Shown here one piece after another: positions 16,307 through 25,084 of a stretch of 59,444 nucleotides of DNA (the first letter of the stretch is position 1; every line of letters starts with the position of its first letter). Below the pieces are notes generated by a model that saw nothing but the letters and a program-made list of their open reading frames with translations, was not told the DNA's origin and made no database searches. The DNA comes from Nodosilinea sp. LEGE 07298 (GTDB lineage Bacteria; Cyanobacteriota; Cyanobacteriia; Phormidesmidales; Phormidesmidaceae), in the NCBI RefSeq assembly GCF_015207265.1, contig NZ_JADEXE010000008.1:1-59444 (forward strand). The letters run 5' to 3'. The position numbers and the translations under genes are program-made.

Positions 16307-17605
16307 ATGGATGCCTTTGATTTTCCTATTTCTGAAGCCGAGACAGAGCCAGCGACAAGCTCCCCGAAACGATCGCGATGGAAGCGCCTCTGGCTCATCT
16401 TTATCCTAATCTGGCTCACGGGCGGCAGCTTTGAACTGTGGCGCTGGTGGCAAAAGCAGGACGCGGTACCCGTCGCCCAGGCGCAGCAGCCCCCCATGCC
16501 CGTGCAAACCCTGACGGTGCAGGCTGTGAGTCTGGCGGAAACAACGGAGTTTGTGGCCAGTTTGCGATCGCACCAATCCGTCCTGCTCCGCCCCCAGGTG
16601 CAGGGGCAGGTAGCGCAAATTCGAGTGCGGTCGGGCGATCGCGTCACCGCTGGCACGGTGCTGGTTGAAATCAATCCCCAGCAACAGCAAGCCCTGGTGA
16701 GTGGGGCCACTGCCGCCGCCGAGTCGGCCCAGGCCAGTATTGCCAATGCCAGAGCTGGCCTGCAAGCCTTAGAAGCGCAGCGGGTGGCCAAGTTTACCGA
16801 GGTGCAATATGCCCAGCAAGAGTACGACCGCTTTGCCACCCTGGCTGAGGCTGGAGCGGTTTCTCGACAAATGCGCGACCAGTACGCCCAGCAGCTCGAA
16901 GTGGCCCGCGCCCTGCTGAATGCGATGGATGAGCAGATCCGCGCTCAGCAGGCCACCATTGCCCAGGCCGAGCAGTCTTGGCAGTCGGCCCAGGCCCAAA
17001 CCCAGGCGCAGCAGTCCCAGTTAGCCTATTTTCAAATCACCGCTCCCTTTACCGGGGTGGTGGGCGATATTCCCGTCAAGGTGGGCGAGGTGGTCAGTCC
17101 CGGCACGGCGCTGATTGGGCTGGCCAAGAACAACTCCCTGGAGGTGAATTTCTCCGTTCCGGCGGAGCGGGCGGCATTGCTGCAACCGGGTAGCCCCGTG
17201 GAACTGGTGGATGGCCAGGGACAAACCCTGGGCACCAGTCAGGTTGAGTTCATTGCCCCCAATGCCGACCCTGCGACGCAGCTGGTGTTAGTGAAGGCGC
17301 TGTTGCCCAACCCGAAAGGCAACCTGCGGGCCGATCAGTTTGTGCAAGCCCGCATTACCTGGAGTCAGCGCCAGGGCACCCGTGTGCCAACCACTGCCGT
17401 AACCCATTTAGGCAGTGAATCCTTTGTGTTTGTTGCGGAGTCTGGGGCAGAGGGCACAGTGGCGCGGCAGCGATCGTTGCAACTGGGCGAAATCGAAGAT
17501 AACCAGTACCAGGTGATCGAGGGGCTAGAGCCCGGCGAAGCGGTAATCACCACGGGGGTTCTGATGCTGCGCGACGGTGCGCCTGTTAGCCCTATTGAGA
17601 ATTGA
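16307..17605 (+). CDS. RND efflux periplasmic adaptor (MexA/AcrA family)
   Basis: A 432-residue membrane fusion protein. A cytosolic N-terminus of about 25 residues precedes one TM helix (LWLIFILIWLTGG, about 28-45). Next come the barrel-sandwich halves (VLLRPQVQGQVAQIRVRSGD near 95-115 and FQITAPFTGVVGDIPVKVG near 245-265), separated by a long Gln/Ala-rich coiled-coil hairpin (about 125-240). The beta-barrel and membrane-proximal domains follow. Unlike many AcrA-type adaptors it has an uncleaved anchor rather than a lipobox. The AcrB-like gene follows after 113 bp. No dedicated TolC gene is adjacent; the TolC-like protein at 47410 or a chromosomal one could serve. Confidence 0.9.
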   Translation: MDAFDFPISEAETEPATSSPKRSRWKRLWLIFILIWLTGGSFELWRWWQKQDAVPVAQAQQPPMPVQTLTVQAVSLAETTEFVASLRSHQSVLLRPQVQGQVAQIRVRSGDRVTAGTVLVEINPQQQQALVSGATAAAESAQASIANARAGLQALEAQRVAKFTEVQYAQQEYDRFATLAEAGAVSRQMRDQYAQQLEVARALLNAMDEQIRAQQATIAQAEQSWQSAQAQTQAQQSQLAYFQITAPFTGVVGDIPVKVGEVVSPGTALIGLAKNNSLEVNFSVPAERAALLQPGSPVELVDGQGQTLGTSQVEFIAPNADPATQLVLVKALLPNPKGNLRADQFVQARITWSQRQGTRVPTTAVTHLGSESFVFVAESGAEGTVARQRSLQLGEIEDNQYQVIEGLEPGEAVITTGVLMLRDGAPVSPIEN

Positions 17606-17718
17606 GATTTTCGGACGCGAACGGTGCGTTCCGGCCCAAGCAAAGTTCCAACCAACCGTGAATCAGCATTTCTTCAGAAAACCTTACCAGCCCCCCTACT
17701 ACACCCAGAGGTGACTCC

Positions 17719-20700
17719 ATGTTTACGGACTTCTTTATCAAAAAGCCTGTCTTTGCTATTGTCTGTGCCCTGGTCATCCTGGTGGTGGGGTTGATCAGCC
17801 TGCCGCTGCTGCCCATTGAGCAGTATCCCGATATCAGCCCCGTGCAGATTACCGTCACTGCCAACGCTGTCGGGGCCAACGCCCAGGTGGTGGAAGAAAC
17901 CGTGACCAACGTGCTAGAGCGCCAGATCAACGGCGTGGAAGGGATGCGCTACATCAGCTCCACCAGCAGCAACGACGGCACCAGCACCATCGTCGTCACC
18001 TTTCACCAGGGGTACGACATTGATGTGGCGGCCTCGGATGTGCAGAATCGGGTATTGCAAGTAGAACCCCAGCTGCCGGAGGCGGTGCGGCAAACAGGGG
18101 TACAGGTGTCGAAGCAGTCTAGCTCGATTGTGCTGGCGATGGCCCTCTACAGCGAGGACGATCGCTACGACGACACCTTCATCAGTAACTATGCCGATCT
18201 CTATGTGCTCGATGATCTGCGGCGAATTCCTGGCGTGGGGGCGATCGTCCCCTTTGGCGAGCGGCGCTACGCCATGCGTATCTGGCTTGACCCCAATCGC
18301 CTCGCCAGTCGCCAGCTCACGGCCCAGGATGTGATCACCGCCCTGCGTCGGCAGAATGTGCAGCTGGGGGTGGGCAGCATCGGTCAACCGCCGAACGATG
18401 ACGGGCAGCTTTACCAGCTCGATCTGCAAACCCTGGGACGGCTGAGCAGCCCGGCAGAATTTGAGAACGTGGTGCTCAAGGCAGGGGCGGCGGGCGATCT
18501 GGTCAAGCTGAAGGATGTGGGCCGGGCCGAGTTGGGAGCCGAGCGCTACAGCACCTTTGCCCGCTACAGCGGTCATCCGGCGGTGGGCTACCAGATTTTG
18601 CAAACCCCCGGCAGCAACTCCCTCGCCATTGCCAAAGCCGTCAAAGCCGAGATGACGCGGCTAGCGCAACGCTTTCCCCCAGGGCTAATCTATGAGATTC
18701 CCTACGACTCGTCGCGGTTTGTGGAGGCGTCGTTTCGGGAGGTGATTATCACGCTGTTGCAGGCGGTGGTGCTGGTGGTGCTGGTGATCTTTGTGTTTTT
18801 GCAAGACTGGCGCACTACAGTGATTCCCGCCATCACGATTCCGGTGTCGCTGGTGGGCACCTTCGCCTTTGTCAAACTCTTTGGCTTTTCCCTCAACAGT
18901 CTGACGCTGTTTGGCCTGACCCTGGCGACGGGCATGGTGGTGGATGACGCGATTGTGATTGTGGAAGACATCAGCCGCCTGATTCAAAAGGAAGGTTTAT
19001 CGCCCGTGCAGGCGGCGATTGCCTCCATGCGGCAGCTCTTTGGCGCGGTGATTGCCACTTCGCTGGTGTTGATGGCGGTGTTTGTGCCAGTGGGCTTTTT
19101 CCCCGGTACGGCGGGGCAGCTCTACCAGCAGTTTGCGCTGACGATTGCCTTTGCGATCGCAATTTCCACCCTCAACGCCCTCACCCTTACCCCAGCGCTC
19201 TCGGCGCTGCTGCTGCGGGCACAACCGCGTCAAACCGGCTGGCTGGGCTGGATCTACCGCCGCATCAACGGCTTTCTGACCTGGCTAGAGCGCGGCTATC
19301 GCTGGAGCCTGGGTCGGCTGACGCAATGGCAGAGCCTCGTTTTGGTCGGGTTTGTGGGCCTGTTAGTGGCGACGGGGTGGCTCTACACCCAGGTGCCCCA
19401 GGCCTTTTTGCCCGAAGAAGACCAGGGCTATTTCATCAGCATTTTGCAGGGGCCAGACGGCACCTCCCTCAACTACACCGAGCAGGTGGTGGCCCAGGCC
19501 GAGCAGCAGTTGCTGGCGGTGCCAGAGCTGGAAGGCACCTTTGCCATGGGGGGCGTGGGCTTTAACGGCAACACCCCCAACCGGGGCATTCTGTTTGCGC
19601 CGCTGAAATCCTGGCAGGAGCGGCGGCAGCCTGAGCAGTCGGTGACGGGCATTCTCAACCGGGTGCGGATGCCGCTGATGGGCATTCCCCAAGCACCGGT
19701 GATTGCGGTGAACCCGCCCACTATTCCCAGCCTCGGCAGCGTCGGCGGCTTTGTGTTTCAGCTTCAAGATCGCGACAGCAGCACCTCAGACATTAACGAA
19801 TTGGATCAAATGAAAGGGGCGATTTTGGCAAAGGCCAACCAGACCCCCGGCTTGCAGGGGGTGTTTAGCCTCTACACCTCCAACGCGCCCCAGCTTCAGG
19901 TGGAGGTCAACCGCGATCGCGCCGAAGCTCTGCAAGTCCCCGTCGAGGAGATTTTTGGCACCCTGCAAACCTACCTCGGCTCCCGCTACGTCAACGATTT
20001 CAACGCCTTTGGCCGCACCTATCGAGTCTATGTGCAGGCCGATGCCGCCTTCCGCGCCGACCCCGACAGCATTGGGCAGCTATACGTGCGATCGCGATCG
20101 GGCGACATGATTCCCCTCAGCGCCCTGGTCACGGTCACCCGCACCACCGGCCCGCAGATCATCAACCACTACAACCTGCACCGCGCCATTGAAATTAACG
20201 GTTCAGCGGCTCCCGGCACCAGCTCTGGTGAAGCCATGCAGGCGATGGCGAAGCTAGCGACCGAGGTGCTGCCCCCCAACCTGGGCTTTGAGTGGTCGGG
20301 CATTTCCCTCGAAGAACTGGAATCGGGCGGCAAAGCGCCGATCATCTTTGGCCTAGGGATTTTCTTTGTGTTTCTGGTGCTGGCGGCCCAGTACAACAGC
20401 TTTGTCGATCCGCTGACGATTATGCTGGCGGTGCCCCTGGCGGTGTTGGGGGCGCTAGCGGCCCAGTCAATGCGCGGGCTGTACAACGACGTGTACTGCC
20501 AGGTGGGGCTGGTAATGCTGATTGGTCTGGCCAGTAAAAACGCCATTTTGATCGTGGAGTTTGCCAACCAGCTGCGGGACGAAGGGCTATCCCTCACCCA
20601 AGCGGCGGTGCAGGCTTCCCAAGAACGGCTGCGCCCGATTTTGATGACTGCCATCTCGACCCTGTTGGGTATTTATCCGCTGATGGTGGCTACGGGGGCA

Positions 20701-20841
20701 GGCTCGGCCAGTCGCCAATCGTTGGGTACAGCTATCTTTGGCGGCATGTTGGTGGCGACGGTGCTCACGCTGTTTGTGGTGCCGGTGCTCTATATCGCGA
20801 TCGGCAACGTGCAACAGCGCGTGATCAAGGCGTTCCGATAG
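17719..20841 (+). CDS. HAE1-type RND multidrug efflux pump (AcrB-like)
   Basis: A 1040-residue inner-membrane pump with AGAGGTGA ahead of its ATG. It shows the AcrB N-terminus (FFIKKPVFAIV, PIEQYPDISP), paired aspartates in TM4 (GMVVDDAIVIVED, near residue 410) and the TM10 Lys (GLASKNAILIVEF, near residue 940) that form the proton relay. The sequence is of the hydrophobic/amphiphilic compound class, not the metal class, and differs clearly from the two CzcA-type pumps here. Placement behind a MerR-type promoter suggests metal or thiol-reactive stress induces it. The substrate is unknown. Confidence 0.93.
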   Translation: MFTDFFIKKPVFAIVCALVILVVGLISLPLLPIEQYPDISPVQITVTANAVGANAQVVEETVTNVLERQINGVEGMRYISSTSSNDGTSTIVVTFHQGYDIDVAASDVQNRVLQVEPQLPEAVRQTGVQVSKQSSSIVLAMALYSEDDRYDDTFISNYADLYVLDDLRRIPGVGAIVPFGERRYAMRIWLDPNRLASRQLTAQDVITALRRQNVQLGVGSIGQPPNDDGQLYQLDLQTLGRLSSPAEFENVVLKAGAAGDLVKLKDVGRAELGAERYSTFARYSGHPAVGYQILQTPGSNSLAIAKAVKAEMTRLAQRFPPGLIYEIPYDSSRFVEASFREVIITLLQAVVLVVLVIFVFLQDWRTTVIPAITIPVSLVGTFAFVKLFGFSLNSLTLFGLTLATGMVVDDAIVIVEDISRLIQKEGLSPVQAAIASMRQLFGAVIATSLVLMAVFVPVGFFPGTAGQLYQQFALTIAFAIAISTLNALTLTPALSALLLRAQPRQTGWLGWIYRRINGFLTWLERGYRWSLGRLTQWQSLVLVGFVGLLVATGWLYTQVPQAFLPEEDQGYFISILQGPDGTSLNYTEQVVAQAEQQLLAVPELEGTFAMGGVGFNGNTPNRGILFAPLKSWQERRQPEQSVTGILNRVRMPLMGIPQAPVIAVNPPTIPSLGSVGGFVFQLQDRDSSTSDINELDQMKGAILAKANQTPGLQGVFSLYTSNAPQLQVEVNRDRAEALQVPVEEIFGTLQTYLGSRYVNDFNAFGRTYRVYVQADAAFRADPDSIGQLYVRSRSGDMIPLSALVTVTRTTGPQIINHYNLHRAIEINGSAAPGTSSGEAMQAMAKLATEVLPPNLGFEWSGISLEELESGGKAPIIFGLGIFFVFLVLAAQYNSFVDPLTIMLAVPLAVLGALAAQSMRGLYNDVYCQVGLVMLIGLASKNAILIVEFANQLRDEGLSLTQAAVQASQERLRPILMTAISTLLGIYPLMVATGAGSASRQSLGTAIFGGMLVATVLTLFVVPVLYIAIGNVQQRVIKAFR

Positions 20842-20876
20842 AGCAAGCCCAGGTTTGTGAACTTATCAACGCCCCC

Positions 20877-20908
20877 TTGACACTCCAGCACACTGGAGTC
20901 TCTAGCAT
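20877..20908 (+). promoter_or_regulatory. MerR-type promoter before the multicopper oxidase
   Basis: TTGACA, a 20-bp spacer with perfect dyad CTCCAG-N4-CTGGAG, then TAGCAT. It lies 90 bp before the oxidase start. Confidence 0.85.
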
Positions 20909-20997
20909 AGAGTCATCAAGCTTTTTAACCCCTGTCACGCTGCATTGACGGGCATTTCAACCAATCATTACCCTTCCCTAGGGAAAAGGAAAAGACC

Positions 20998-22494
20998 ATG
21001 AAGCGTCGTCATTTTATCGCCCTCGGAGCGGCTGGCATTGGCAGTGCGGCAACCCTCCATTGGGCTGGGAATCGTCCTGTTGCTGATGGATTTTCTGCGA
21101 TCGCTGCCCCCACTATTTACACCAGCCAAGATGGCCTGCTAGAGGTCGATTTAACCGCTGCGGTGAGCCCAGTACAAGTGGGCGATCGCACCGCCAACCT
21201 GCTCAGCTACAACAGCCAAAGCCCCGGCCCCCGGCTAGAGGCCCGCCCCGGCGATACCGTTCGCATTCGCCTGCACAACCAGCTCGATCAGCCCACCAAC
21301 CTGCACTACCACGGGCTGCACATCACCCCCGAGGGCACAGGCGATAACGTGTTTGTCAGCGTGGCACCAGGCGAAACCTTCACCTACGAATTCACCATTC
21401 CCGCCGATCACCCAGCGGGCACATTCTGGTATCACCCCCATCACCACCACCACGCGGCAGAACAGCTCTTTGGCGGATTGGCAGGGCTATTCGTCATTCG
21501 CGGCGAACTGGATGAGATTCCTGAGGTGAAAGCTGCCCAGGAGGAATTTATTGTTCTCAGAGATTATGAAATTGACCGAGCGGGCAACGTTCCACCCGCC
21601 GATCACATGGCGCTGATGATGGGGCGCGAAGGGTCGCTGGTCACGGTAAACGGTCAGCTTAATCCCAGCTTGAGCGTTCCCCAAGGCGGGTTGCTGCGGC
21701 TGCGTTTGCTAAATGCGTCGGCCTCGCGGTTCTATAAGTTGCAGCTAGAGGGGCACCCGTTCCAGTTAATTGCTACGGATGGGGGTGCGATCGCATCCCC
21801 CGTCCAAATTCAAGAACTCCTCCTCGCTCCCGGCGAACGGGCCGAAGTTCTGGTGCAGGGCAACCGACAACCGGACACCTACCGCCTGCTCAACCTGCCC
21901 TATAACCGCAATGGCATCGGCATGATGGGCGGCATGGGTGGCATGATGGGCGGCGGCCATGGCATGGGCGGCATGATGCACGGTGGCAGGGGTTCCTCCG
22001 GTGACGCTCAACCCCTCGCCACCCTGGCCTACAGTGGCTCCGTCGCGGCGCTACCGCTACCCCGTCAGCTAGGCACCGTGGAAACGCTGCCGGAACCGAC
22101 TGTCACCCGCCGCATCGAGCTTTCCATGACCATGGGGCACGGCATGGGTCAAGGGATGGGCATGGAATTTTGGTTTAACGGCCAGCCCTACGACGAAAAG
22201 CGCATCGACATTGAAGCCCAGCTCGGCACCGTGGAAGAGTGGGAACTTGCTAACGTTGATCCTGACTTGATGGATCACCCCTTCCATTTACACGTCAACC
22301 CGTTCCAGGTGGTGAGTCGCAGTGGGCAGCCTGAACCCTACCGCGCCTGGAAAGATACGGTGTTGGTGAAGGGCGGCGAAACAGTACGGATTCGCGTGCC
22401 TTTCCGCACCTTTGCGGGCAAGACGGTCTACCACTGCCACATCCTCGACCACGAGGACTTGGGCATGATGGGCAACCTGCAAATTTCGGCTTAG
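20998..22494 (+). CDS. Three-domain multicopper oxidase, CueO/CopA-like
   Basis: A 498-residue oxidase likely acting in the periplasm on Cu(I). A Tat-like signal (MKRRHFIALGAAG) precedes the cupredoxin domains. Copper ligands are clear: HYHGLHI (about 101), FWYHPHHHHH (about 142), HPFHLHVNPF (about 425) and YHCHILDHEDLGMM (about 479), the last holding the type 1 Cys. A Met/Gly/His-rich insert (GMMGGMGGMMGGGHGMGG region, about 304-330) and a second Met patch (MTMGHGMGQGMGM) resemble the Met-rich lid of CueO. Transcribed from a MerR-type promoter with a perfect dyad. Ends in a hairpin shared with the convergent DUF305 gene. Confidence 0.93.
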   Translation: MKRRHFIALGAAGIGSAATLHWAGNRPVADGFSAIAAPTIYTSQDGLLEVDLTAAVSPVQVGDRTANLLSYNSQSPGPRLEARPGDTVRIRLHNQLDQPTNLHYHGLHITPEGTGDNVFVSVAPGETFTYEFTIPADHPAGTFWYHPHHHHHAAEQLFGGLAGLFVIRGELDEIPEVKAAQEEFIVLRDYEIDRAGNVPPADHMALMMGREGSLVTVNGQLNPSLSVPQGGLLRLRLLNASASRFYKLQLEGHPFQLIATDGGAIASPVQIQELLLAPGERAEVLVQGNRQPDTYRLLNLPYNRNGIGMMGGMGGMMGGGHGMGGMMHGGRGSSGDAQPLATLAYSGSVAALPLPRQLGTVETLPEPTVTRRIELSMTMGHGMGQGMGMEFWFNGQPYDEKRIDIEAQLGTVEEWELANVDPDLMDHPFHLHVNPFQVVSRSGQPEPYRAWKDTVLVKGGETVRIRVPFRTFAGKTVYHCHILDHEDLGMMGNLQISA

Positions 22495-22504
22495 GGCACC
22501 GGTT

Positions 22505-22573
22505 CAGAAACCCGGCTTCTTGCCCAGAATGCGGGTATGCCCTGGGAGCAGTGACGAAGAAACCGGGTTTTTA
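22505..22573. terminator. Inverted repeat between convergent genes
   Basis: AGAAACCCGG near 22506 pairs with CCGGGTTTTT near 22563. Hairpins of this GAAACCCGG type recur at 30421-30478. It may terminate both the oxidase and the convergent DUF305 gene. Confidence 0.5.
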
Positions 22574-22598
22574 GCGCTACTGCGGGAGGGCGATCGCC

Positions 22599-23273
22599 CT
22601 ACTGGCCGTACCAGCCTTGCCGCCACTGGGTCATCTGGTCGATTTCGACCTGCTGGCTGGCGATAATGGCTTCCGCCAACGCCTGGACTTCAGAACGGCT
22701 GCTCTTAGCTAGCGCTTCTTGCGCCATAGTCAACGCCCCCTCATGGTGGGGAATCATGGCGTTGATAAAGCGTAGGTCGTACTCATCGTCAGCGGCACCG
22801 AGATCCATATTCATCATCATGGCTGACATCATATCTGCACTCATGGGCATCATGTGACCCATCTCGGCGTGATACATGACCGGGTCTGCCGGAGCGTCAG
22901 GGTACCAGGCTTGCCGCCAGGCCTGCATTTCAGCAATTTCGGTCTGTTGAGCCGCAATAATCTCGCTAGCCAGGGTTTGAATTTCGGGACGGGTAGAGTT
23001 TTGCTGGGCGTCCTCTGCCATTACGACCGCGCCCTGGTGGTGCATGATCATGGCGTCGATGAAGCGCAGGTCAAAGCTTTCGTCGGCGGGGCCGAGATCC
23101 ATGCTGCCGTGATCCATCATGCCGCTACCCTCCATCTGGCCCATGCCGCCGTGATCCATCTGGGCGGTTTCGGTAGATGGCTCAACTGCCGCGTCGCGGG
23201 AGTTAGCGCAGGCGGGCAGACCAACGGCGGCGGTAAGGCCGAGCAGGGCGATCGCAGCTAGTTTCAGTGTCAT
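22599..23273 (-). CDS. CopM-like periplasmic lipoprotein with two DUF305 domains
   Basis: A 224-residue exported protein from ATG 23273, preceded by AGAGG. A lipobox (LTAAVGLPAC) ends the signal. Then come a Met/His-rich stretch (MDHGGMGQMEGSGMM) and two DUF305 repeats, each with the core D/N-A-M-I-x-HH-x-GA and MAxxA (about 90-150 and 160-224). DUF305 includes Synechocystis CopM, a periplasmic Cu/Ag-binding protein. A perfect TTTCAT-N5-TTTCAT direct repeat lies 62 bp upstream. Convergent with the multicopper oxidase. The role as a periplasmic metal-binding protein is well supported by family and by the upstream site. Confidence 0.9.
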   Translation of the reverse strand: MTLKLAAIALLGLTAAVGLPACANSRDAAVEPSTETAQMDHGGMGQMEGSGMMDHGSMDLGPADESFDLRFIDAMIMHHQGAVVMAEDAQQNSTRPEIQTLASEIIAAQQTEIAEMQAWRQAWYPDAPADPVMYHAEMGHMMPMSADMMSAMMMNMDLGAADDEYDLRFINAMIPHHEGALTMAQEALAKSSRSEVQALAEAIIASQQVEIDQMTQWRQGWYGQ

Positions 23274-23334
23274 TTCAGTACCTCTTTCGCTGGCATGGTG
23301 CGCATTTACCACTACGGCAGCGTGCCACGCAAAA

Positions 23335-23351
23335 ATGAAATCAGGATGAAA
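23335..23351 (-). promoter_or_regulatory. CopR-like direct repeat, perfect
   Basis: TTTCAT-CCTGA-TTTCAT on the minus strand, 62 bp before the DUF305 gene. The 17-mer is identical to the one at 46216-46232. Confidence 0.8.
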
Positions 23352-23487
23352 TGTGAGCTGTTGACGGTATGAAATATTGAATTTGGTAATCTCTCTCAAT
23401 AGCTAGATTTGGTGGTTTCTAGTCTCTCTTTAAGTTAGAGAGAAGACCGAAATGATCAGGATCTTGTAAAGGCTAGAGAGGTAAATT

Positions 23488-23856
23488 ATGCCGATTCAAA
23501 CCCTCAAATTACACAACCTAAATGACGAGATGCAGCAGTGCATTCAAAACTGCCTCGATTGCCACAGCATCTGTCTCAACACCATCACCTACTGCCTAGA
23601 GCAGGGCGGTCACCACGCCGAGCCGTCCCACATTCGCCTGATGATGGACTGCGTGGAGAGCTGCCAAACCAGCGCCAATTTCATGTTGCGCGGCTCTGAC
23701 CTGCATGCTCATTTTTGCGGGGCCTGTGCGGAGGTGTGCGATCGCTGCGCCGAGGACTGCGCCAGCATGGGCGACGATACCCAAATGCAGGCCTGCGCCG
23801 AGATGTGCCGCCGCTGTGCAGAAACTTGCCGCCGCATGAGCATGGCAATGGCCTAA
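23488..23856 (+). CDS. Cys-rich four-helix copper-storage-like protein (Csp/DUF326)
   Basis: A 122-residue protein with 16 Cys. Most sit in C-x3-C or C-x2-C steps along helices (C18, C22, C25, C29, C36, and the run from HFCGAC to ETC), so the thiols line the inside of a four-helix bundle as in Csp copper-storage proteins. No signal peptide is present, indicating a cytosolic Csp3-like form. AGAGAGG precedes the ATG. It ends in a strong terminator. Cu(I) storage is the expected role by family. A second, diverged copy is at 37708. Confidence 0.88.
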   Translation: MPIQTLKLHNLNDEMQQCIQNCLDCHSICLNTITYCLEQGGHHAEPSHIRLMMDCVESCQTSANFMLRGSDLHAHFCGACAEVCDRCAEDCASMGDDTQMQACAEMCRRCAETCRRMSMAMA

Positions 23857-23923
23857 TCTAGGCTGGCTTTAGACTTGTCCACGCAGCACAGGTACAAGCC
23901 ATAAAATCTAACCGCTAACGCAG

Positions 23924-23959
23924 TGAGGGGCATAGTCTTTATGCCCCTCATTGTTGTTT
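23924..23959 (+). terminator. Strong terminator after the Csp-like gene
   Basis: TGAGGGGCATA and TATGCCCCTCA form an 11-bp perfect stem with a 5-nt loop, followed by TTGTTGTTT. Confidence 0.85.
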
Positions 23960-24015
23960 CAAGACGCAATAAAAATAATAATTAACCGCCTTACAAATTG
24001 TTTGATCTAGACCCC

Positions 24016-24047
24016 TTGACTCTCCAGCATACTGGAGCCCCCAAGAT
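24016..24047 (+). promoter_or_regulatory. MerR-type promoter before the truncated copZ/azoreductase unit
   Basis: TTGACT, a 20-bp spacer with perfect dyad CTCCAG-N4-CTGGAG, then CAAGAT. It resembles the copZ-copA promoter at 26649 very closely, including the same CAAGAT -10. Confidence 0.85.
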
Positions 24048-24074
24048 AGACCCATACACATTGAGAGATTTGCC

Positions 24075-24152
24075 ATGAGCATTCTATTTACTGTTCCAGA
24101 TCTAGCCTGTTCTACTCCCCTAGCTCCCCTTGATCATAGGCATTCACATTAG
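24075..24152 (+). CDS. 25-residue truncated CopZ-like peptide
   Basis: The short frame starts like the CopZ at 26709 (MSILFTVPDLACS versus MSLSFTVPNLACS), keeping the first metal-binding Cys (C12), then diverges before the second Cys and ends in HRHSH. Promoter, leader and first 13 codons are a duplicate of the copZ unit, so this is a remnant of gene duplication. Whether the peptide is made or is only a leader for the azoreductase gene 51 bp downstream cannot be decided. The His-rich end with one Cys could still bind metal. Confidence 0.5.
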   Translation: MSILFTVPDLACSTPLAPLDHRHSH

Positions 24153-24203
24153 AGCCCAGTCTTCCCTTCTCATCATCCTCAGTCAACCTATCAGAGAAGC
24201 CCC

Positions 24204-24827
24204 ATGAAACTGCTAGAAATTCAGACCAGCGTTCGTCAGGATCGATCAGTAACTCGCACCCTAGCATCCAAATTTATTTACCAATGGCAGGCCTATCATC
24301 CCAAAGCTCAGCATTACCTGCGGGACTTGGGGGCACAACCCCCTGCCTTAATTACCAATGACTGGGTAGCCGCTAACTTAACTCCAGCATCCGACCAGAC
24401 CGACGAAACTAGGGCATTGTTAGCCACCTCAGATACCTTAATTGCTGAGCTATTTGCGTCCGATCGCCTGGTGCTGGGAGTCCCAATGTATAACTTTGGT
24501 ATTCCCGCACACTTGAAAGCTTACTTCGATCAGATAATTCGGGTTGGCCATACCGTAGACTACAATCGCGACACACAAACCTTTGAGGGTCGCCTCACCG
24601 ATAAGAAGGCCATCATTATTAGCTCTCGGGCTGGAAAATATACCCCTGAAACACCAGAGAGTGCAATGGATTTTTGCGTACCCTATCTACAGTTCATCTT
24701 GAGCTTTTTGGGCATTCAGGATGTGGAGTACGTTGAGGTTCCCTATCAAGGGATGGGCGATGATCAGCAGCAAAAAGCCACTGAAGCCTCGATTGCCCGC
24801 CTAATGGAACTAGCCAAAACTTGGTAG
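24204..24827 (+). CDS. FMN-dependent NADH azoreductase/quinone reductase (AzoR family)
   Basis: A 207-residue flavodoxin-fold reductase. The FMN-binding block PMYNFGIPAHLKAYFDQ (about 95) is the family signature. An N-terminal SVRQDRSVTRTL segment corresponds to the phosphate-binding loop of AzoR, and the later SSRAGKY segment is also typical. The enzymes reduce quinones or azo bonds with NAD(P)H, protecting against electrophiles and quinone redox cycling. Expression from the MerR-type promoter at 24016 would tie it to metal stress, probably to limit copper-driven quinone damage. This is inference. Confidence 0.88.
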   Translation: MKLLEIQTSVRQDRSVTRTLASKFIYQWQAYHPKAQHYLRDLGAQPPALITNDWVAANLTPASDQTDETRALLATSDTLIAELFASDRLVLGVPMYNFGIPAHLKAYFDQIIRVGHTVDYNRDTQTFEGRLTDKKAIIISSRAGKYTPETPESAMDFCVPYLQFILSFLGIQDVEYVEVPYQGMGDDQQQKATEASIARLMELAKTW

Positions 24828-24889
24828 CTCTGACCTTTCGCTTTTCTATAGTGTTTCTCACGTCTTTGGACAACAGGTAGCAGAACCCT

Positions 24890-24994
24890 TTAGCGTTTCT
24901 CGATCTAGTGAGATGTAGGCAAGGGGCTTAAGTCCCTTATTATCGAAAGACTTTCCTCGGCAAGGTCCATCTCATTAGCCAGGGAAACGCTATA
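24890..24994. repeat. MITE-like imperfect inverted repeat of about 105 bp
   Basis: The left end, TTAGCGTTTCTC then GTGAGATG, is mirrored by the right end, CATCTCATTAGCC then GGGAAACGCTATA. The core is AAGGGGCTTAAGTCCC. A related core, AAGGGGCTTAAGCCC, lies at about 25842-25857. No coding capacity; non-autonomous element or dispersed repeat. Confidence 0.5.
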
Positions 24995-25084
24995 TTTCTG
25001 ATACCCAATTCATTGGCCTTGCAAGTATCGCAACTAGAGCCAATCACATTCTCTGATACCGATTACCGCATTGGATTATTTGTC

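Noticed and set aside
17592-20814. Open frames up to 229 codons opposite the AcrB-type gene
   Set aside because: Same reason: antisense shadows of a clear coding region with biased third positions.
20998-22494. Bacterial laccase or bilirubin-type oxidase unrelated to metals
   Set aside because: The Met-rich insert and the MerR-type promoter in a copper gene block favour a CueO/CopA-like role, although activity on organics cannot be excluded.
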